From NCBI RefSeq assembly GCF_022763305.1, contig NZ_JALEGT010000100.1, forward strand, positions 1 to 64,000: a stretch of DNA of 64,000 nt, given 5' to 3'. Below the pieces are notes generated by a model. The model was not told the DNA's origin. It saw only the letters and a program-made list of their open reading frames with translations, and searched no databases. This document shows positions 1-9,178 of this stretch, one piece after another. Position numbers and translations under genes: made by a program. This stretch comes from Marivita sp. GTDB taxonomy: Bacteria; Pseudomonadota; Alphaproteobacteria; Rhodobacterales; Rhodobacteraceae. Each line of letters opens with the position of its first letter. The first letter of the stretch is position 1.

Positions 1-81
1 GGTCGAGAAGACTCGAACTTCCACGGGAGTTACCCCACAGCGACCTCAACGCTGCGCGTCTACCAATTCCGCCACGACCGC
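1..81 (-). tRNA. tRNA-Leu (anticodon GAG), 3' end cut by window edge
   Basis: Read on the minus strand, the gene begins GCGGTCGTGGCGGAATTGG at 81. It has a D-arm with GGTAGACGC, an anticodon loop TTGAGGT (anticodon at 45-47), a long variable arm typical of class II tRNAs, and a T-loop GTTCGAGTC. The 3' acceptor strand runs off the left edge after CGACC, so the last few acceptor bases and the CCA are missing. The class II shape plus GAG anticodon gives leucine. Confidence 0.93.
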
Positions 82-153
82 ACTGTCTTGACTTGGTAGG
101 CGGCTCATTAGCGAAGGTCGCAATCGGGGGCAAGGGCAAATTTCGACAATCTC

Positions 154-645
154 TCATGCCATCCGCGATTGACGCAGACGCGGCAGAAATACGCGCGCGG
201 CGACCAGACCCAGAAGCCCCGCGATCACCAGCCAGCCCCAGTGCGACGGCGCCCCGAACAGCATCTGGTTCAGCGTCCGCCCCGGCAGGAAGGTGAACGC
301 TCCGGCGATGATCAGACCGTTGGAGTAAAGGCTGCGCAGGATCGCCTCATGCCGTTCAATGTCCCGCGCGATGGCGGCCTTGATCCCGGCCCAGAGCGAC
401 CAGAGCGTGAGCACGGCAAACCCGTGCAGAGGACCGATGCCGATGGGCGTGAAATGCGACGGGATCAGGAACGAACCGACCGCCAGCACCGTCATCGCCG
501 TGACCCAGACATAGCCAATCACCTTGTGTGTCCGGTCCCGCCTGCGGCGATAGAGGGCGACCGGCCCAAGGATCAATGCCAGCACAGCAGCGATGATATG
601 CACCTGAACAGGCAGCGGAGCAGTGAGAAAAGGCAGAAGCGTCAT
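154..645 (-). CDS. DUF2306 family membrane protein
   Basis: This 163-residue protein is almost entirely hydrophobic, with about four membrane spans (roughly residues 8-26, 40-60, 70-88 and 135-158) separated by short basic loops such as YRRRRDRTH. The layout and the HKVIGYVW and HEAILRSLYSNGLIIAGAF segments resemble DUF2306 (PF10067) inner-membrane proteins, whose function is unknown. The frame stays open upstream, but the ATG at 645 puts a hydrophobic N terminus first and leaves a normal divergent promoter gap before the LytTR gene at 739. That regulator might control it, but the sequence does not show this. Confidence 0.75.
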   Translation of the reverse strand: MTLLPFLTAPLPVQVHIIAAVLALILGPVALYRRRRDRTHKVIGYVWVTAMTVLAVGSFLIPSHFTPIGIGPLHGFAVLTLWSLWAGIKAAIARDIERHEAILRSLYSNGLIIAGAFTFLPGRTLNQMLFGAPSHWGWLVIAGLLGLVAARVFLPRLRQSRMA

Positions 646-738
646 GGCGTCCTCTTGTCGTTGGGTGGGTGATGAGGCACCAAAACGACGCGGCTCCGAT
701 GGCCGCCAGAGAGGATACGCCAATGACGGCCCAGCTTC

Positions 739-1512
739 GTGAGTGACCCGCGCTTGCATCCCGCGCTTCGTGAATGGCGGGCGCATTTGCTGCACCCGCT
801 GACCCTGAAGGCGCTGTCGGCGGTGAGCGTTGTGCTGTGGCTGATCGGTCCGTTCGCGACACTGTCGTCGCTGTCACTGCTGCCACGTGCGGGCTATTGG
901 ACGGTGCTGACCGTTCTTGGCTATGTCATCGGCTATCTCATCGCCTACGCGGTCTTGCGGCCTTCGCTCTCCGGCATGGCGCATCTGGTGCGCATTCTTT
1001 TGGCGGGATGCCTGACCGGGTTCGCAATGACTGCTCTGGTCAGTGCCCTGAACTGGCCGATCTTTGGTGTTGTCCCCTTCGGCCCCGGCAGTCTGACGCT
1101 GGCGGGCACGACGCTGGTGATCTCGGTGATCGTGATGGCTGTCATTGACCTGTTCTCGCGGCACCTGTCCCCCGCGCCCGCAGATGCACCGCAGACAGTG
1201 CCGTTGCTCGACCGTCTGCCCTTCGACAAACGCGGGGCTTTGGTCGCGATCTCGGTCGAGGATCACTATGTCCGCATCCGCACCACCAAGGGAGAAGAAA
1301 TGATCCTGATGCGCCTCGCCGATGCGATCCGCGAAGTCGGTCCGACGCCCGGCGCGCAGGTCCACCGCTCGCACTGGGCCGCCTTCGATCAGGTCACCTC
1401 CGCCACCCGCGACGGCGACCGGGCTGTGCTGCAGATGACGTCAGGGGGTGACATCCCGGTCAGCCGACGCCATATCCCGACCCTCAAGGAGGCGGGGCTG
1501 CTGCCCCGGTAG
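739..1512 (+). CDS. membrane-anchored LytTR-domain transcriptional regulator
   Basis: This 257-residue protein has four predicted membrane spans (about residues 22-45, 52-75, 83-105 and 118-140), then a C-terminal LytTR DNA-binding domain (about 160-255). The domain contains the typical segments ISVEDHYVRIRTTKG, QVHRSHW and VSRRHIPTLKEAGL. No receiver domain precedes LytTR, so it resembles membrane-sensor LytTR proteins rather than AlgR-type response regulators. The chosen start is a GTG at 739. The gene is divergent from the DUF2306 gene with a 93-bp gap. No histidine kinase is nearby and the signal is unknown. CoxC in this window has the same plan with a different membrane domain. Confidence 0.82.
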   Translation: MSDPRLHPALREWRAHLLHPLTLKALSAVSVVLWLIGPFATLSSLSLLPRAGYWTVLTVLGYVIGYLIAYAVLRPSLSGMAHLVRILLAGCLTGFAMTALVSALNWPIFGVVPFGPGSLTLAGTTLVISVIVMAVIDLFSRHLSPAPADAPQTVPLLDRLPFDKRGALVAISVEDHYVRIRTTKGEEMILMRLADAIREVGPTPGAQVHRSHWAAFDQVTSATRDGDRAVLQMTSGGDIPVSRRHIPTLKEAGLLPR

Positions 1513-1559
1513 CGCATCCCGACACATTGCCGGGATGCAAGTCTCAAATTGCTGCAGAC

Positions 1560-3278
1560 TTATTCCAGAACCAGCAATGGCAAAGCAGCCTGCTGCGGCT
1601 GCGTGGCAGGTGCCGCAGCACTGGGTTGCCCGGACATCATCATGGCCGCCTTCTGAACCAGGCCCATGCGTTCCGGCTGACCCGGCGCGAAGACAGATAC
1701 GCCATTCGCGTCAAACGAGCTAAGAGCTGCCTCATACCAGGACGCAGCAATCTCGCTGCGCTTCGAGGCACCGATTCCCTGGCTCAGGTGGTGCCCCAGG
1801 AGTTCCGCATACCCTGCTTCGCCCAGCGAGGTGAGCAGCAAAGCCGAGCCCATCGCTACGTCCATGTCGTCGATCCGGTACCCCACGGACAGACAGACAC
1901 GCGCGGTGCCAGCAAGCTGTTGAGGCGACATGCCGCTCGACAGAATGAAGGAAGACACGCCCTGCAGCACTTCTTCCCGAGACTTCAGCGAAACGGCGAG
2001 AACGTGGTCTTTGAGCACTGGCCCAAATCCTTTGCACTGCTCTGTGATCTGCTCAGGTGTTGCGCCTTGCACCTTGGCTATGAGATCTTCGCCCTGCGCC
2101 ATGGCATAGGTGCGTGTCAGACACATTTGTTCCGCAAGCGCGAAATCCGGATCGCTCAGCGAAGCTTCTGTAACGAAGCCACCGTTTGAACTGGTGAGCA
2201 AGCTGACTTTGTTGCAGAAAGACGCCAGAGATTGCTGCGCGGGTGCCTGACTGCCCACCATAAATGATGGCAATTGCGACGTGGGCGCAGCCACTGCCGG
2301 AGCCTGACCACTGACGACCGGCTGTGCCGTCGCAACGGGCAAAGCGGGCGCGTTCGCCGCCGGAACCGCTGCCATCTGCGTCTGCGGCAACCCCTGTTGC
2401 GGGACCTGTGGCGCGACATTCAGCGCCGCCATCTGCGGTGCGTTGTCGGTCTTTGTGCATGTTCCGCGTACACAGGAGAACATCGCTGGAGTGACATTAA
2501 AGGCCTGGAAATCGTTCCGCTCATAGCCATCAGGGGTCGAGGCGAAGACTCGCACAGTACAGGCTTGCGCGTTGCACCAGAAGGCCGATCCTGTCACCGA
2601 CGTGTCGATGATGTAATCCGTCTGGCCATCGCCGTTGATGTCCGCCAGTTGGATGAAGCCATGACGCTGTACCAATTGTTCGGCCGAAGGGTCGGAACTC
2701 TTTGCAACCTCGTTAACAGCAGCCGCAACGATAGCTGGCAAACCGTAATGTCCGCCAATCGCTGCTGTGGCGCTGTTGCCCGAGCCGTTCAACTGCTCAT
2801 CGCGGTAAATCGTGAGAAGGCCGCGGACGCCTTGCGGATTGCTTGCGATCAGTTGCGCCGTGTTCGGCCCTCCGGCCTGAGCGCGATAATAGGATGAAAC
2901 CAGGAAATCCTGTTCAAAAGTGGTCAATTGGCCGGTCGGAGGATAGCCCAAATGCGCCTGATAAGCCGAAATGGCCGCACGCGAATTTCGGCCCAATACG
3001 CCATCGGGTGTTCCCGAATTGAAACCGAAGTAGTTTAGAGCGACCTGAGCCTGCCGATTCGACTCGCGCTGCGCGCTGCTGATACCGGATGATCTGGGTT
3101 TTGAAGCTTGCTGATAAGTCCGCTTGGGCGCTGCGCGTTGCTTGTTGCTGTTGCTGATCGCACCACCGATCACACCCCCGATAATTCCTCCAATCAAAGC
3201 GTCATTGGCCATTGCAGGAATTGGCGCAGCGATCAGGCTGACGGCCACCACGGTATTAAGAGAAATCCGACGGAACAT
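1560..3278 (-). CDS. secreted peptidoglycan-binding-domain protein
   Basis: This 572-residue protein starts with a Sec signal peptide (residues 1-24, ending ApAMA). A glycine-zipper stretch ([13 protein letters not shown]) follows, then a PG_binding_1-like domain (about 75-130: [32 protein letters not shown]). A short [13 protein letters not shown] segment looks like an FG-GAP or Ca-binding repeat. A proline/alanine-rich linker separates the N-terminal half from an all-helical C-terminal region of about 210 residues that I cannot assign. The ATG at 3278 was chosen because it directly precedes the signal peptide; upstream in-frame ATGs would bury it. It is divergent from lipB by 91 bp. A periplasmic wall-associated role is likely; no catalytic site is visible. 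Confidence 0.72.
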   Translation of the reverse strand: MFRRISLNTVVAVSLIAAPIPAMANDALIGGIIGGVIGGAISNSNKQRAAPKRTYQQASKPRSSGISSAQRESNRQAQVALNYFGFNSGTPDGVLGRNSRAAISAYQAHLGYPPTGQLTTFEQDFLVSSYYRAQAGGPNTAQLIASNPQGVRGLLTIYRDEQLNGSGNSATAAIGGHYGLPAIVAAAVNEVAKSSDPSAEQLVQRHGFIQLADINGDGQTDYIIDTSVTGSAFWCNAQACTVRVFASTPDGYERNDFQAFNVTPAMFSCVRGTCTKTDNAPQMAALNVAPQVPQQGLPQTQMAAVPAANAPALPVATAQPVVSGQAPAVAAPTSQLPSFMVGSQAPAQQSLASFCNKVSLLTSSNGGFVTEASLSDPDFALAEQMCLTRTYAMAQGEDLIAKVQGATPEQITEQCKGFGPVLKDHVLAVSLKSREEVLQGVSSFILSSGMSPQQLAGTARVCLSVGYRIDDMDVAMGSALLLTSLGEAGYAELLGHHLSQGIGASKRSEIAASWYEAALSSFDANGVSVFAPGQPERMGLVQKAAMMMSGQPSAAAPATQPQQAALPLLVLE

Positions 3279-3369
3279 TGCGAAGCCTTTCAAAACATGT
3301 TCATTGCAGCAGAAATCGGCGAAAAACTGCCACCATTCTGGGTTGAATGGCGTGCGAGTCAAGAAAACA

Positions 3370-4080
3370 ATGGCGATACGCATGGTTGAATGGCGCATCA
3401 CGGACGGGTTGACCGACTATGACGAGGCCGTGGCCTTTATGGAGGCGCGCGCAGCGGCGATTGCGGAGGGCAGCGCCGACGAATTGGTCTGGCTGGTCGA
3501 ACATCCGCCGCTTTACACCGCCGGGACGAGTGCCAAGGTCGAGGACCTCAAGGACCCTGACCGCTTTCCTGTCTACCCGACCAAGCGTGGCGGTCAGTAC
3601 ACCTATCACGGCCCCGGTCAGCGGGTGGTCTATGTCATGCTGGATGTGGGCAAGCGCGGGCGGGATGTGCGGTGTTTCGTGCAGGATCTGGAACGCTGGG
3701 TGATTGCGACCTTGGGCGAGTTCGGCCTGACCGGTCATATCCGCGACGGGCGTGTGGGGGTCTGGATCGAGCGGCCTGACAAGAAACTTTTACCGGATGG
3801 TAAAATCGCCGAAGACAAGATCGCCGCCATCGGCATCCGCCTGCGTAAATGGGTGAGCTTTCACGGCATCTCGATCAACGTGGAGCCGGACCTGAGCCAT
3901 TTCGATGGGATCGTGCCCTGCGGGATCACGCAATACGGCGTGACCTCGCTGGTCGATCTGGGCTTGCCGGTGACGATGGACGACGTGGATGTTGCCCTGC
4001 GTCAGACCTTTGACGGCGTTTTCGGCGATGCAGCAAAACTGACACAAACCTGTCACGCAACTGATACCCGAATCCGGTGA
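3370..4080 (+). CDS. lipB: octanoyl-[acyl-carrier-protein]:protein N-octanoyltransferase LipB
   Basis: LipB moves the octanoyl group from octanoyl-ACP to lipoyl domains, the first step of lipoate synthesis in the cytoplasm. The 236-residue protein carries the family motifs [14 protein letters not shown] (about 42-55), [12 protein letters not shown] (73-84), [10 protein letters not shown] with the catalytic lysine (Lys150), and FDGIVPCGI with the catalytic cysteine (Cys184). Length is normal. An ATG at 3370 and another at 3382 are both possible starts. The last 15 residues are poorly conserved. It is monocistronic by position, followed by a separate Tat-exported protein gene. Confidence 0.95.
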   Translation: MAIRMVEWRITDGLTDYDEAVAFMEARAAAIAEGSADELVWLVEHPPLYTAGTSAKVEDLKDPDRFPVYPTKRGGQYTYHGPGQRVVYVMLDVGKRGRDVRCFVQDLERWVIATLGEFGLTGHIRDGRVGVWIERPDKKLLPDGKIAEDKIAAIGIRLRKWVSFHGISINVEPDLSHFDGIVPCGITQYGVTSLVDLGLPVTMDDVDVALRQTFDGVFGDAAKLTQTCHATDTRIR

Positions 4081-4149
4081 ATTGCCGGCAGCCGGTGCAG
4101 CGCTGATCGCTGCGGTCCGGGCTTGTGCAATCATCATCGGATTTGGATC

Positions 4150-6084
4150 ATGACACCCAAAGACCTTCACGACCTTTCTGCAGACGAATGGGACGAACTG
4201 AACTTCCCGCGCCCCGAGGTTCAGGATTTCGACCGCGTGGTCGAGCGCGCAATTTCGCGCCGTGGTTTTCTTGGCGGCGTGCTGGCTTTCGGCTCGGGTG
4301 CCGCTGTCATGGGCGCAGGCATGCTCAAGGGCACGACGGCCATGGCGCAGCCTGCCTCGCGGTTCCCGTTCACGCAGATCGCGGCACAGACCGACAGCAC
4401 CGTGCATGTGCCCGAGGGCTACACCTGGAAAACGCTGGTCCGCTGGGGCGATACGCTGTTCTCGGATGCCGAAGGCGCGTTCGACCCGGCAGCCGGTGTA
4501 TCGCTCGAACATGCAGACCGCGTGATGGGCGAGAACACCGACGGGATGGAAATCTTCAACGTCGATGGTCGCGATGTCCTCGTCGTGAACAGCGAGTATG
4601 TGAACCCCAAGGTCAACCTGCCCCACACAGAAGACGGCATGCCGCAGTCGCTGGACGATGTGCGCATCCTGCAAAGCTTTCAGGGTGTGAGCGTGATGGA
4701 GTTGGCGCAGGGTGAGGACGGCTGGTCGGTCGTGATCGACAGCCCCTTGAACCGCCGCATCCACCACAACACGCCGATGACCTTCTCGGGGCCTGCTGCC
4801 GGTCACGACCTGCTCAAGACCGAAGCCGATCCGACCGGCATGGCGTCGCTCGGGACGTTCAACAACTGCGGCTCGGGCCGCACGCCCTGGGGCACGTATC
4901 TGACCTGCGAAGAGAACTTCAACGGCTATTTCGGCGCCGTGTCCGAAGTGTCGGCCGACGACATGGTCATGGATGGGTTCCGCCGCTACGGCGTGTCCAC
5001 CAAGGTCGACGCAGGCCGCTACAACTACCACGGTTTCGATCCGCGTTTCGACATCGCGACCAACCCGAACGAGCCGCACCGCGCGGGCTATATCGTGGAA
5101 ATCGACCCGGCGAACCCGGACATGACCCCGATCAAGCACACCGCTCTGGGCCGATTCAAGCACGAGAACGCCGCCTATGGCATCGCCGCCGATGGGCGCG
5201 TCGTGGTCTATATGGGCGACGATGAACGCGGCGAGTTCATGTACCGCTGGGTCAGCCGGGACGTCTACGTGCCGGGCGAGGACACTTCGACCCTGCTGGT
5301 CGAGGGCACGCTTTCCGTGGCCGTGTTCGAGGACGACATGTCCGGTCGCTGGGTGCCGCTGACACCTGCCACCACCGGCATGGACGCGGCGCATATCGCG
5401 GTCTTCACCCGTATGGCGGCCTCCAAGGTGGGTGCGACAACGATGGACCGTCCGGAATGGATCGCGGTACATCCGAACGCGTCTGAGGCCTATTGCTGCC
5501 TGACCAACAACTCGCGTCGTGGCGTTTTGAACGAGGATGGCACCGTGCGCACCAATGCCGGTGGCGATCCGATGACCGTGAACGCGGTCAACCCGCGCGA
5601 TACCAACCGCTATGGTCAGATCGTGCGCTGGCGTCCCGAGGGCGGCGACCATGGCGCGGACGGGTTCTCGTGGGATCTCTACGTGATGGCAGGCAATCCC
5701 ACCGTCACAGACGGGCTGCAGGCGGGGTCGGCCAACATCAACGAAGGCAACCTCTTCAACTCGCCCGACGGCATGCAGATCGACTCCACCGGGTTGATCT
5801 GGATCCAGACCGATGGCGACGACAGCAACGAGGGCGATTTTGCCGGTATGGGCAACAACCAGATGCTGGCAGGCGATCCGGTCACAGGCCGCATCGAACG
5901 TTTCCTCACCGGCCCGAACGGCTGCGAGGTGACGGGGCTGACATGGTCGTCCGACCGCCGCACGATGTTCGTCGGCATCCAGCACCCCGGCGATAATGGC
6001 GGCAACTGGCCGGATGGCGAAGGTGTCCTGCCGCGCTCGGCCGTGATTGCCGTGATGCGCGAAGACGGAGGACTGGTCGGCTAG
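4150..6084 (+). CDS. Tat-exported PhoX/DUF839-family protein (putative alkaline phosphatase)
   Basis: This 644-residue protein has a twin-arginine signal (SRRGFLGG, RR at 37-38, followed by a hydrophobic stretch ending in AMA). The mature part matches the PhoX/DUF839 family: GYTWKTLVRWGDTLF, NNCGSGRTPWGTYLTCEENF, RYNYHGFDPRF, GRFKHENAAYGIA and YMGDDERGEFMYRW. PhoX proteins are Ca/Fe-dependent periplasmic phosphatases common in marine bacteria, but many DUF839 members are uncharacterised, so the substrate is inference. The start is the ATG at 4150 because an upstream TTG would add a non-conserved leader. A strong intrinsic terminator follows. No Pho box was recognised in the short upstream gap. 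Confidence 0.85.
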   Translation: MTPKDLHDLSADEWDELNFPRPEVQDFDRVVERAISRRGFLGGVLAFGSGAAVMGAGMLKGTTAMAQPASRFPFTQIAAQTDSTVHVPEGYTWKTLVRWGDTLFSDAEGAFDPAAGVSLEHADRVMGENTDGMEIFNVDGRDVLVVNSEYVNPKVNLPHTEDGMPQSLDDVRILQSFQGVSVMELAQGEDGWSVVIDSPLNRRIHHNTPMTFSGPAAGHDLLKTEADPTGMASLGTFNNCGSGRTPWGTYLTCEENFNGYFGAVSEVSADDMVMDGFRRYGVSTKVDAGRYNYHGFDPRFDIATNPNEPHRAGYIVEIDPANPDMTPIKHTALGRFKHENAAYGIAADGRVVVYMGDDERGEFMYRWVSRDVYVPGEDTSTLLVEGTLSVAVFEDDMSGRWVPLTPATTGMDAAHIAVFTRMAASKVGATTMDRPEWIAVHPNASEAYCCLTNNSRRGVLNEDGTVRTNAGGDPMTVNAVNPRDTNRYGQIVRWRPEGGDHGADGFSWDLYVMAGNPTVTDGLQAGSANINEGNLFNSPDGMQIDSTGLIWIQTDGDDSNEGDFAGMGNNQMLAGDPVTGRIERFLTGPNGCEVTGLTWSSDRRTMFVGIQHPGDNGGNWPDGEGVLPRSAVIAVMREDGGLVG

Positions 6085-6110
6085 GCCTTCGCGATCAACT
6101 AACACACCGA

Positions 6111-6140
6111 CCCCGAACGCTAGCGCGTTCGGGGTTTTTT
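6111..6140 (+). terminator. intrinsic terminator after the PhoX-family gene
   Basis: Arms CCCCGAACGC and GCGTTCGGGG form a perfect 10-bp stem with a four-base loop (TAGC), followed directly by TTTTTT. It lies 27 bp after the stop codon and is one of the clearest U-tract terminators in the window. Confidence 0.93.
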
Positions 6141-6232
6141 ACCGTTTGGTAAAATCATTAAACTTTAATAACTTAAAAGATTTCTCTTCAAAAAGACGCG
6201 TCGGCTTCCCCTTCAAACTGCGACAATAAAGT

Positions 6233-6246
6233 TTGATCTGCGTCAA
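6233..6246 (+). promoter_or_regulatory. FNR/FnrL-type box upstream of ctaD
   Basis: TTGAT-CTGC-GTCAA matches the FNR/Dnr-family dyad (TTGAT-N4-ATCAA) with one departure in the right half (GTCAA). It lies 106 bp before the ctaD start, in the only intergenic space ahead of that gene. Oxygen-responsive control by FnrL or a Crp/Fnr relative is inferred; whether it activates or represses cannot be read from position alone. Confidence 0.6.
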
Positions 6247-6351
6247 ATACGTCCGTTGCCGCCGCCTGCCTCACATTCTAAAACGGCGATGGAACAAATG
6301 GCGCTCGGAGAATCCCTGCGCCTTTTTATTGGGAACCAGCAGGAGGCAGAT

Positions 6352-8025
6352 ATGGCAGACGCCGCCATTCACGGCCACGAACATGAAGACCAGCGCGGCT
6401 TTTTCACCCGCTGGTTCATGTCCACGAACCACAAGGACATCGGGATTCTCTACCTGATCGTCGCAGGTCTCGCGGGCTTCATCTCCGTGGCATTCACCGT
6501 TTACATGCGCATGGAACTGATGAACCCCGGTGTTCAGTACATGTGTATGGAAGGCGCCCGACTGACCGCAGCGGCGGTCGGCGAATGTACCCCGAACGGG
6601 CATCTTTGGAACGTGCTGATCACCGGTCACGGCATCCTGATGATGTTCTTCGTGGTGATTCCGGCGCTGTTCGGCGGTTTCGGTAACTATTTCATGCCGT
6701 TGCAGATCGGCGCGCCGGACATGGCGTTCCCGCGTCTGAACAACCTGTCGTTCTGGCTTTTCGTAGCAGGCACCACGCTGGCGATCTGTTCGGTCTTTGC
6801 ACCGGGCGGCAACGGCCAGCTTGGCTCGGGTGTGGGCTGGGTGCTCTATCCGCCGCTGTCGACCAATGAAGGCGGCATGTCGATGGACCTCGCGATCTTC
6901 GCGGTGCACGTCTCGGGTGCGTCGTCGATCCTGGGGGCAATCAACGTCATCACCACGTTCCTGAACATGCGCGCACCGGGCATGACGCTCTTCAAGGTGC
7001 CGCTGTTTGCGTGGTCGATCTTCGTCACCGCGTGGCTGATCCTTCTGGCGCTGCCGGTTCTGGCGGGTGCGATCACCATGCTGCTCACCGACCGTAACTT
7101 CGGTACGACCTTCTTCGACCCCGCAGGCGGTGGCGACCCGGTTCTCTACCAGCACATCCTGTGGTTCTTCGGTCACCCGGAAGTGTACATCGTGATTCTG
7201 CCCGCGTTCGGCATCATCAGCCACGTGGTCGCCACGTTCAGCCGCAAGCCCGTCTTCGGCTACCTGCCGATGGTCTGGGCGATCATCGCGATCGGTGCTC
7301 TGGGCTTTGTCGTGTGGGCGCACCACATGTACACTGTGGGCATGTCGCTGACCCAGCAGTCCTACTTCATGCTGGCCACGATGGTCATCGCGGTTCCGAC
7401 AGGGGTCAAGATCTTCTCGTGGATCGCCACGATGTGGGGCGGCTCGATCGAGTTCAAGACACCGATGCTCTGGGCGTTCGGCTTCCTGTTCCTCTTCACC
7501 GTGGGTGGTGTGACCGGGATCGTCCTGTCTCAGGCCGCTGTCGACCGGGCATACCATGACACCTACTACGTGGTCGCGCACTTCCACTACGTGATGAGCC
7601 TTGGCGCCGTGTTCGGCATCTTCGCGGGGATCTACTTCTACTTCCCGAAGATGACCGGCAAGATGTACCCGGAATGGGCCGGCAAGCTGCACTTCTGGAC
7701 GTTCTTCATCGGTGCCAACCTGACGTTCTTCCCGCAGCACTTCCTCGGCCGTCAGGGCATGCCGCGTCGCTACATCGACTATCCGGAAGCCTTCGCGTTC
7801 TGGAACTACATCTCGAGCTGGGGCGCGTTCCTGTCCTTCGCCTCGTTCCTGTTCTTCATCGGCGTGATGGCCTGGAGCCTTGCCCGTGGCCGCGCCGAAA
7901 CCGCGAAGAACCCGTGGAACGAATACGCGGACACGCTGGAATGGACCCTGCCCTCCCCGCCGCCCGAGCACACGTTCGAGCAGCTTCCGAAGCGGGAAGA
8001 CTGGGAAAAGTCGCACGCGCACTAA
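6352..8025 (+). CDS. ctaD: cytochrome c oxidase (aa3-type) subunit I
   Basis: CtaD is the catalytic haem a/a3-CuB subunit of the inner-membrane aa3 oxidase, reducing O2 to water and pumping protons. At 557 residues it has normal Paracoccus/Rhodobacter length. Visible motifs are [20 protein letters not shown] (haem a region), [18 protein letters not shown] (CuB His and the His-Tyr pair), WAHHMYTVG (CuB His-His) and [10 protein letters not shown] (haem ligands). The ATG at 6352 follows AGGAGG with good spacing; the upstream in-frame extension is not family-like. ctaC, ctaE and assembly genes are not adjacent, as is usual for stand-alone ctaD in this group. A terminator follows and an FNR-type box precedes. 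Confidence 0.97.
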   Translation: MADAAIHGHEHEDQRGFFTRWFMSTNHKDIGILYLIVAGLAGFISVAFTVYMRMELMNPGVQYMCMEGARLTAAAVGECTPNGHLWNVLITGHGILMMFFVVIPALFGGFGNYFMPLQIGAPDMAFPRLNNLSFWLFVAGTTLAICSVFAPGGNGQLGSGVGWVLYPPLSTNEGGMSMDLAIFAVHVSGASSILGAINVITTFLNMRAPGMTLFKVPLFAWSIFVTAWLILLALPVLAGAITMLLTDRNFGTTFFDPAGGGDPVLYQHILWFFGHPEVYIVILPAFGIISHVVATFSRKPVFGYLPMVWAIIAIGALGFVVWAHHMYTVGMSLTQQSYFMLATMVIAVPTGVKIFSWIATMWGGSIEFKTPMLWAFGFLFLFTVGGVTGIVLSQAAVDRAYHDTYYVVAHFHYVMSLGAVFGIFAGIYFYFPKMTGKMYPEWAGKLHFWTFFIGANLTFFPQHFLGRQGMPRRYIDYPEAFAFWNYISSWGAFLSFASFLFFIGVMAWSLARGRAETAKNPWNEYADTLEWTLPSPPPEHTFEQLPKREDWEKSHAH

Positions 8026-8047
8026 GCTGAGTGTGATCTGAAACGAA

Positions 8048-8077
8048 AGGCCCCGGTGGAGACGCCGGGGCCTTTTT
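8048..8077 (+). terminator. intrinsic terminator after ctaD
   Basis: Arms AGGCCCCGG and CCGGGGCCT form a 9-bp GC-rich stem with a short loop, followed by a T tract (8073-8077). It starts 22 bp after the ctaD stop codon. Confidence 0.93.
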
Positions 8078-8143
8078 GCTTTGATACTTACCGTTGTTTG
8101 CGGGTAGGTTTTGCGGTATGTTTTCCGTGACAGGAGTATGCCC

Positions 8144-8365
8144 ATGCCACGCAAGTCCACCAGCCTCAGCCTCGACGCCGACCTCATCGCCCGCGCCAAG
8201 GACGCAGGCGTGAACCTGTCCCGTGCCGCCGAGGCGGGGATTGAACTAGACGTCCGGCGTGCCGAGGCAGAGCGTTGGAAAAAAGACAACAAGGCTGCTT
8301 TCGACGCGTATGACAAGTTTGTCGAAGAGCACGGCATTCTGCTTTCCAGACATCGCATGTTCTGA
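8144..8365 (+). CDS. ccdA: type II antitoxin, CcdA family
   Basis: This 73-residue protein has a ribbon-helix-helix N terminus (about residues 4-40) and a CcdA-like C-terminal toxin-binding tail, RWKKDNKAAFDAYDKFVEEH, that parallels the RWKxEN...F segment of plasmid F CcdA. The second ATG at 8144 is preferred: CAGGAG lies seven bases before it, whereas the ATG at 8138 is too close. The toxin gene starts three bases after its stop. CcdA neutralises CcdB and usually represses the operon through its RHH domain. Confidence 0.9.
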   Translation: MPRKSTSLSLDADLIARAKDAGVNLSRAAEAGIELDVRRAEAERWKKDNKAAFDAYDKFVEEHGILLSRHRMF

Positions 8366-8368
8366 CGC

Positions 8369-8668
8369 ATGGCCCGTCAGTTCGACATCTACCGAAGCGA
8401 TGACGGCGTTCTTGTCGTGGTGGTTCAGGCAGACATCCTGATGCACCTTCCGACGCGGGTCGTCATTCCATTGGTCTCGAGCGAAGACATGAATGTTGGG
8501 TTCGATACACTCATGCCAGTCATACTAGAGGGCGACAGCAAGATGCGCCTGTTCCCACAGCAAATGGCAACCGTGATGACCTCCTCTCTTGCGACCTATA
8601 TCGGCTCGGCAGCGCATCAGCGTGACGAGATCATCCGTGCTTGCGATCTTCTTCTGACCGGGTATTGA
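8369..8668 (+). CDS. ccdB: type II toxin, CcdB family (gyrase poison), atypical C terminus
   Basis: The 99-residue protein aligns along its length with F-plasmid CcdB: FDIYRSDDGVLVVVVQADI, RVVIPLVSS, LMPVILEGDSKMRLFPQQMATV. CcdB traps DNA gyrase on cleaved DNA. In F CcdB the last three residues (Trp99-Gly100-Ile101) are needed for killing; here the protein ends Thr97-Gly98-Tyr99, so the tryptophan is replaced. The toxin may be weaker, aimed at a different gyrase sequence, or a relic kept for other reasons. It sits between ctaD and the DUF2244 gene as a compact two-gene insert. Confidence 0.9.
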   Translation: MARQFDIYRSDDGVLVVVVQADILMHLPTRVVIPLVSSEDMNVGFDTLMPVILEGDSKMRLFPQQMATVMTSSLATYIGSAAHQRDEIIRACDLLLTGY

Positions 8669-8674
8669 ACCACC

Positions 8675-9166
8675 ATGCCCTATACTTGGACCGACACCTC
8701 TCAGGACAATCAGGAACTGCGCCTCTGGCCGCATCAGTCGCTGCCCGCGCATGGGTTCGCCGCGACCATCCTTGGCATCTTCACCCTTTCGACCATCCCG
8801 CTGTATGGGCTGATCGGGACGGTGCTGCTTTGGGGAATTCTGCCCTTCATGCTGATGGCGCTAGGCGCGATGTGGTATGCGCTCCGGCGCAATGAGCGGG
8901 ACCTTCAGATCATGGAGGTGCTGACCCTCACCCCGGAGGATTTGCACCTGACCCGGCAGACACCCAAAGGCGCGCCGCAGGAATGGCACTGCAACCCCTA
9001 CTGGACGCAGGTGAACATGCACCAGAAGGGCGGACCGGTGCCGCATTACGTGACACTGTCCGGGGCCGGACGAGAGGTTGAGATCGGCGCGTTTCTGAGC
9101 GAAGACGAACGCAAGGAGTTGTACGCGGAACTGTGCGAAAAGGTTCGGCGCATCGCCGCCCCCTGA
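8675..9166 (+). CDS. DUF2244 family membrane protein
   Basis: This 163-residue protein has two adjacent membrane spans (about residues 30-50 and 54-72) and a C-terminal soluble domain with TPEDLHLTR, WHCNPYWTQVNMHQKGGPVPHYVTLSG and REVEIGAFLSEDER, the pattern of DUF2244 (PF10003). The family is alphaproteobacterial and often lies near oxidase genes; a respiratory role is guilt by association only. The ATG at 8675 has no strong ribosome-binding site, and six bases separate it from the ccdB stop codon. Confidence 0.85.
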   Translation: MPYTWTDTSQDNQELRLWPHQSLPAHGFAATILGIFTLSTIPLYGLIGTVLLWGILPFMLMALGAMWYALRRNERDLQIMEVLTLTPEDLHLTRQTPKGAPQEWHCNPYWTQVNMHQKGGPVPHYVTLSGAGREVEIGAFLSEDERKELYAELCEKVRRIAAP

Positions 9167-9178
9167 CCAAGAGGCTGC

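Noticed and set aside
3790-6105. A very long open frame antisense to the PhoX-family gene (and others antisense to ctaD, cobT/pepP and coxL)
   Set aside because: High G+C coding DNA leaves antisense frames open by chance; these translate to His/Arg/Gly-rich sequence without domains and overlap well-supported genes.
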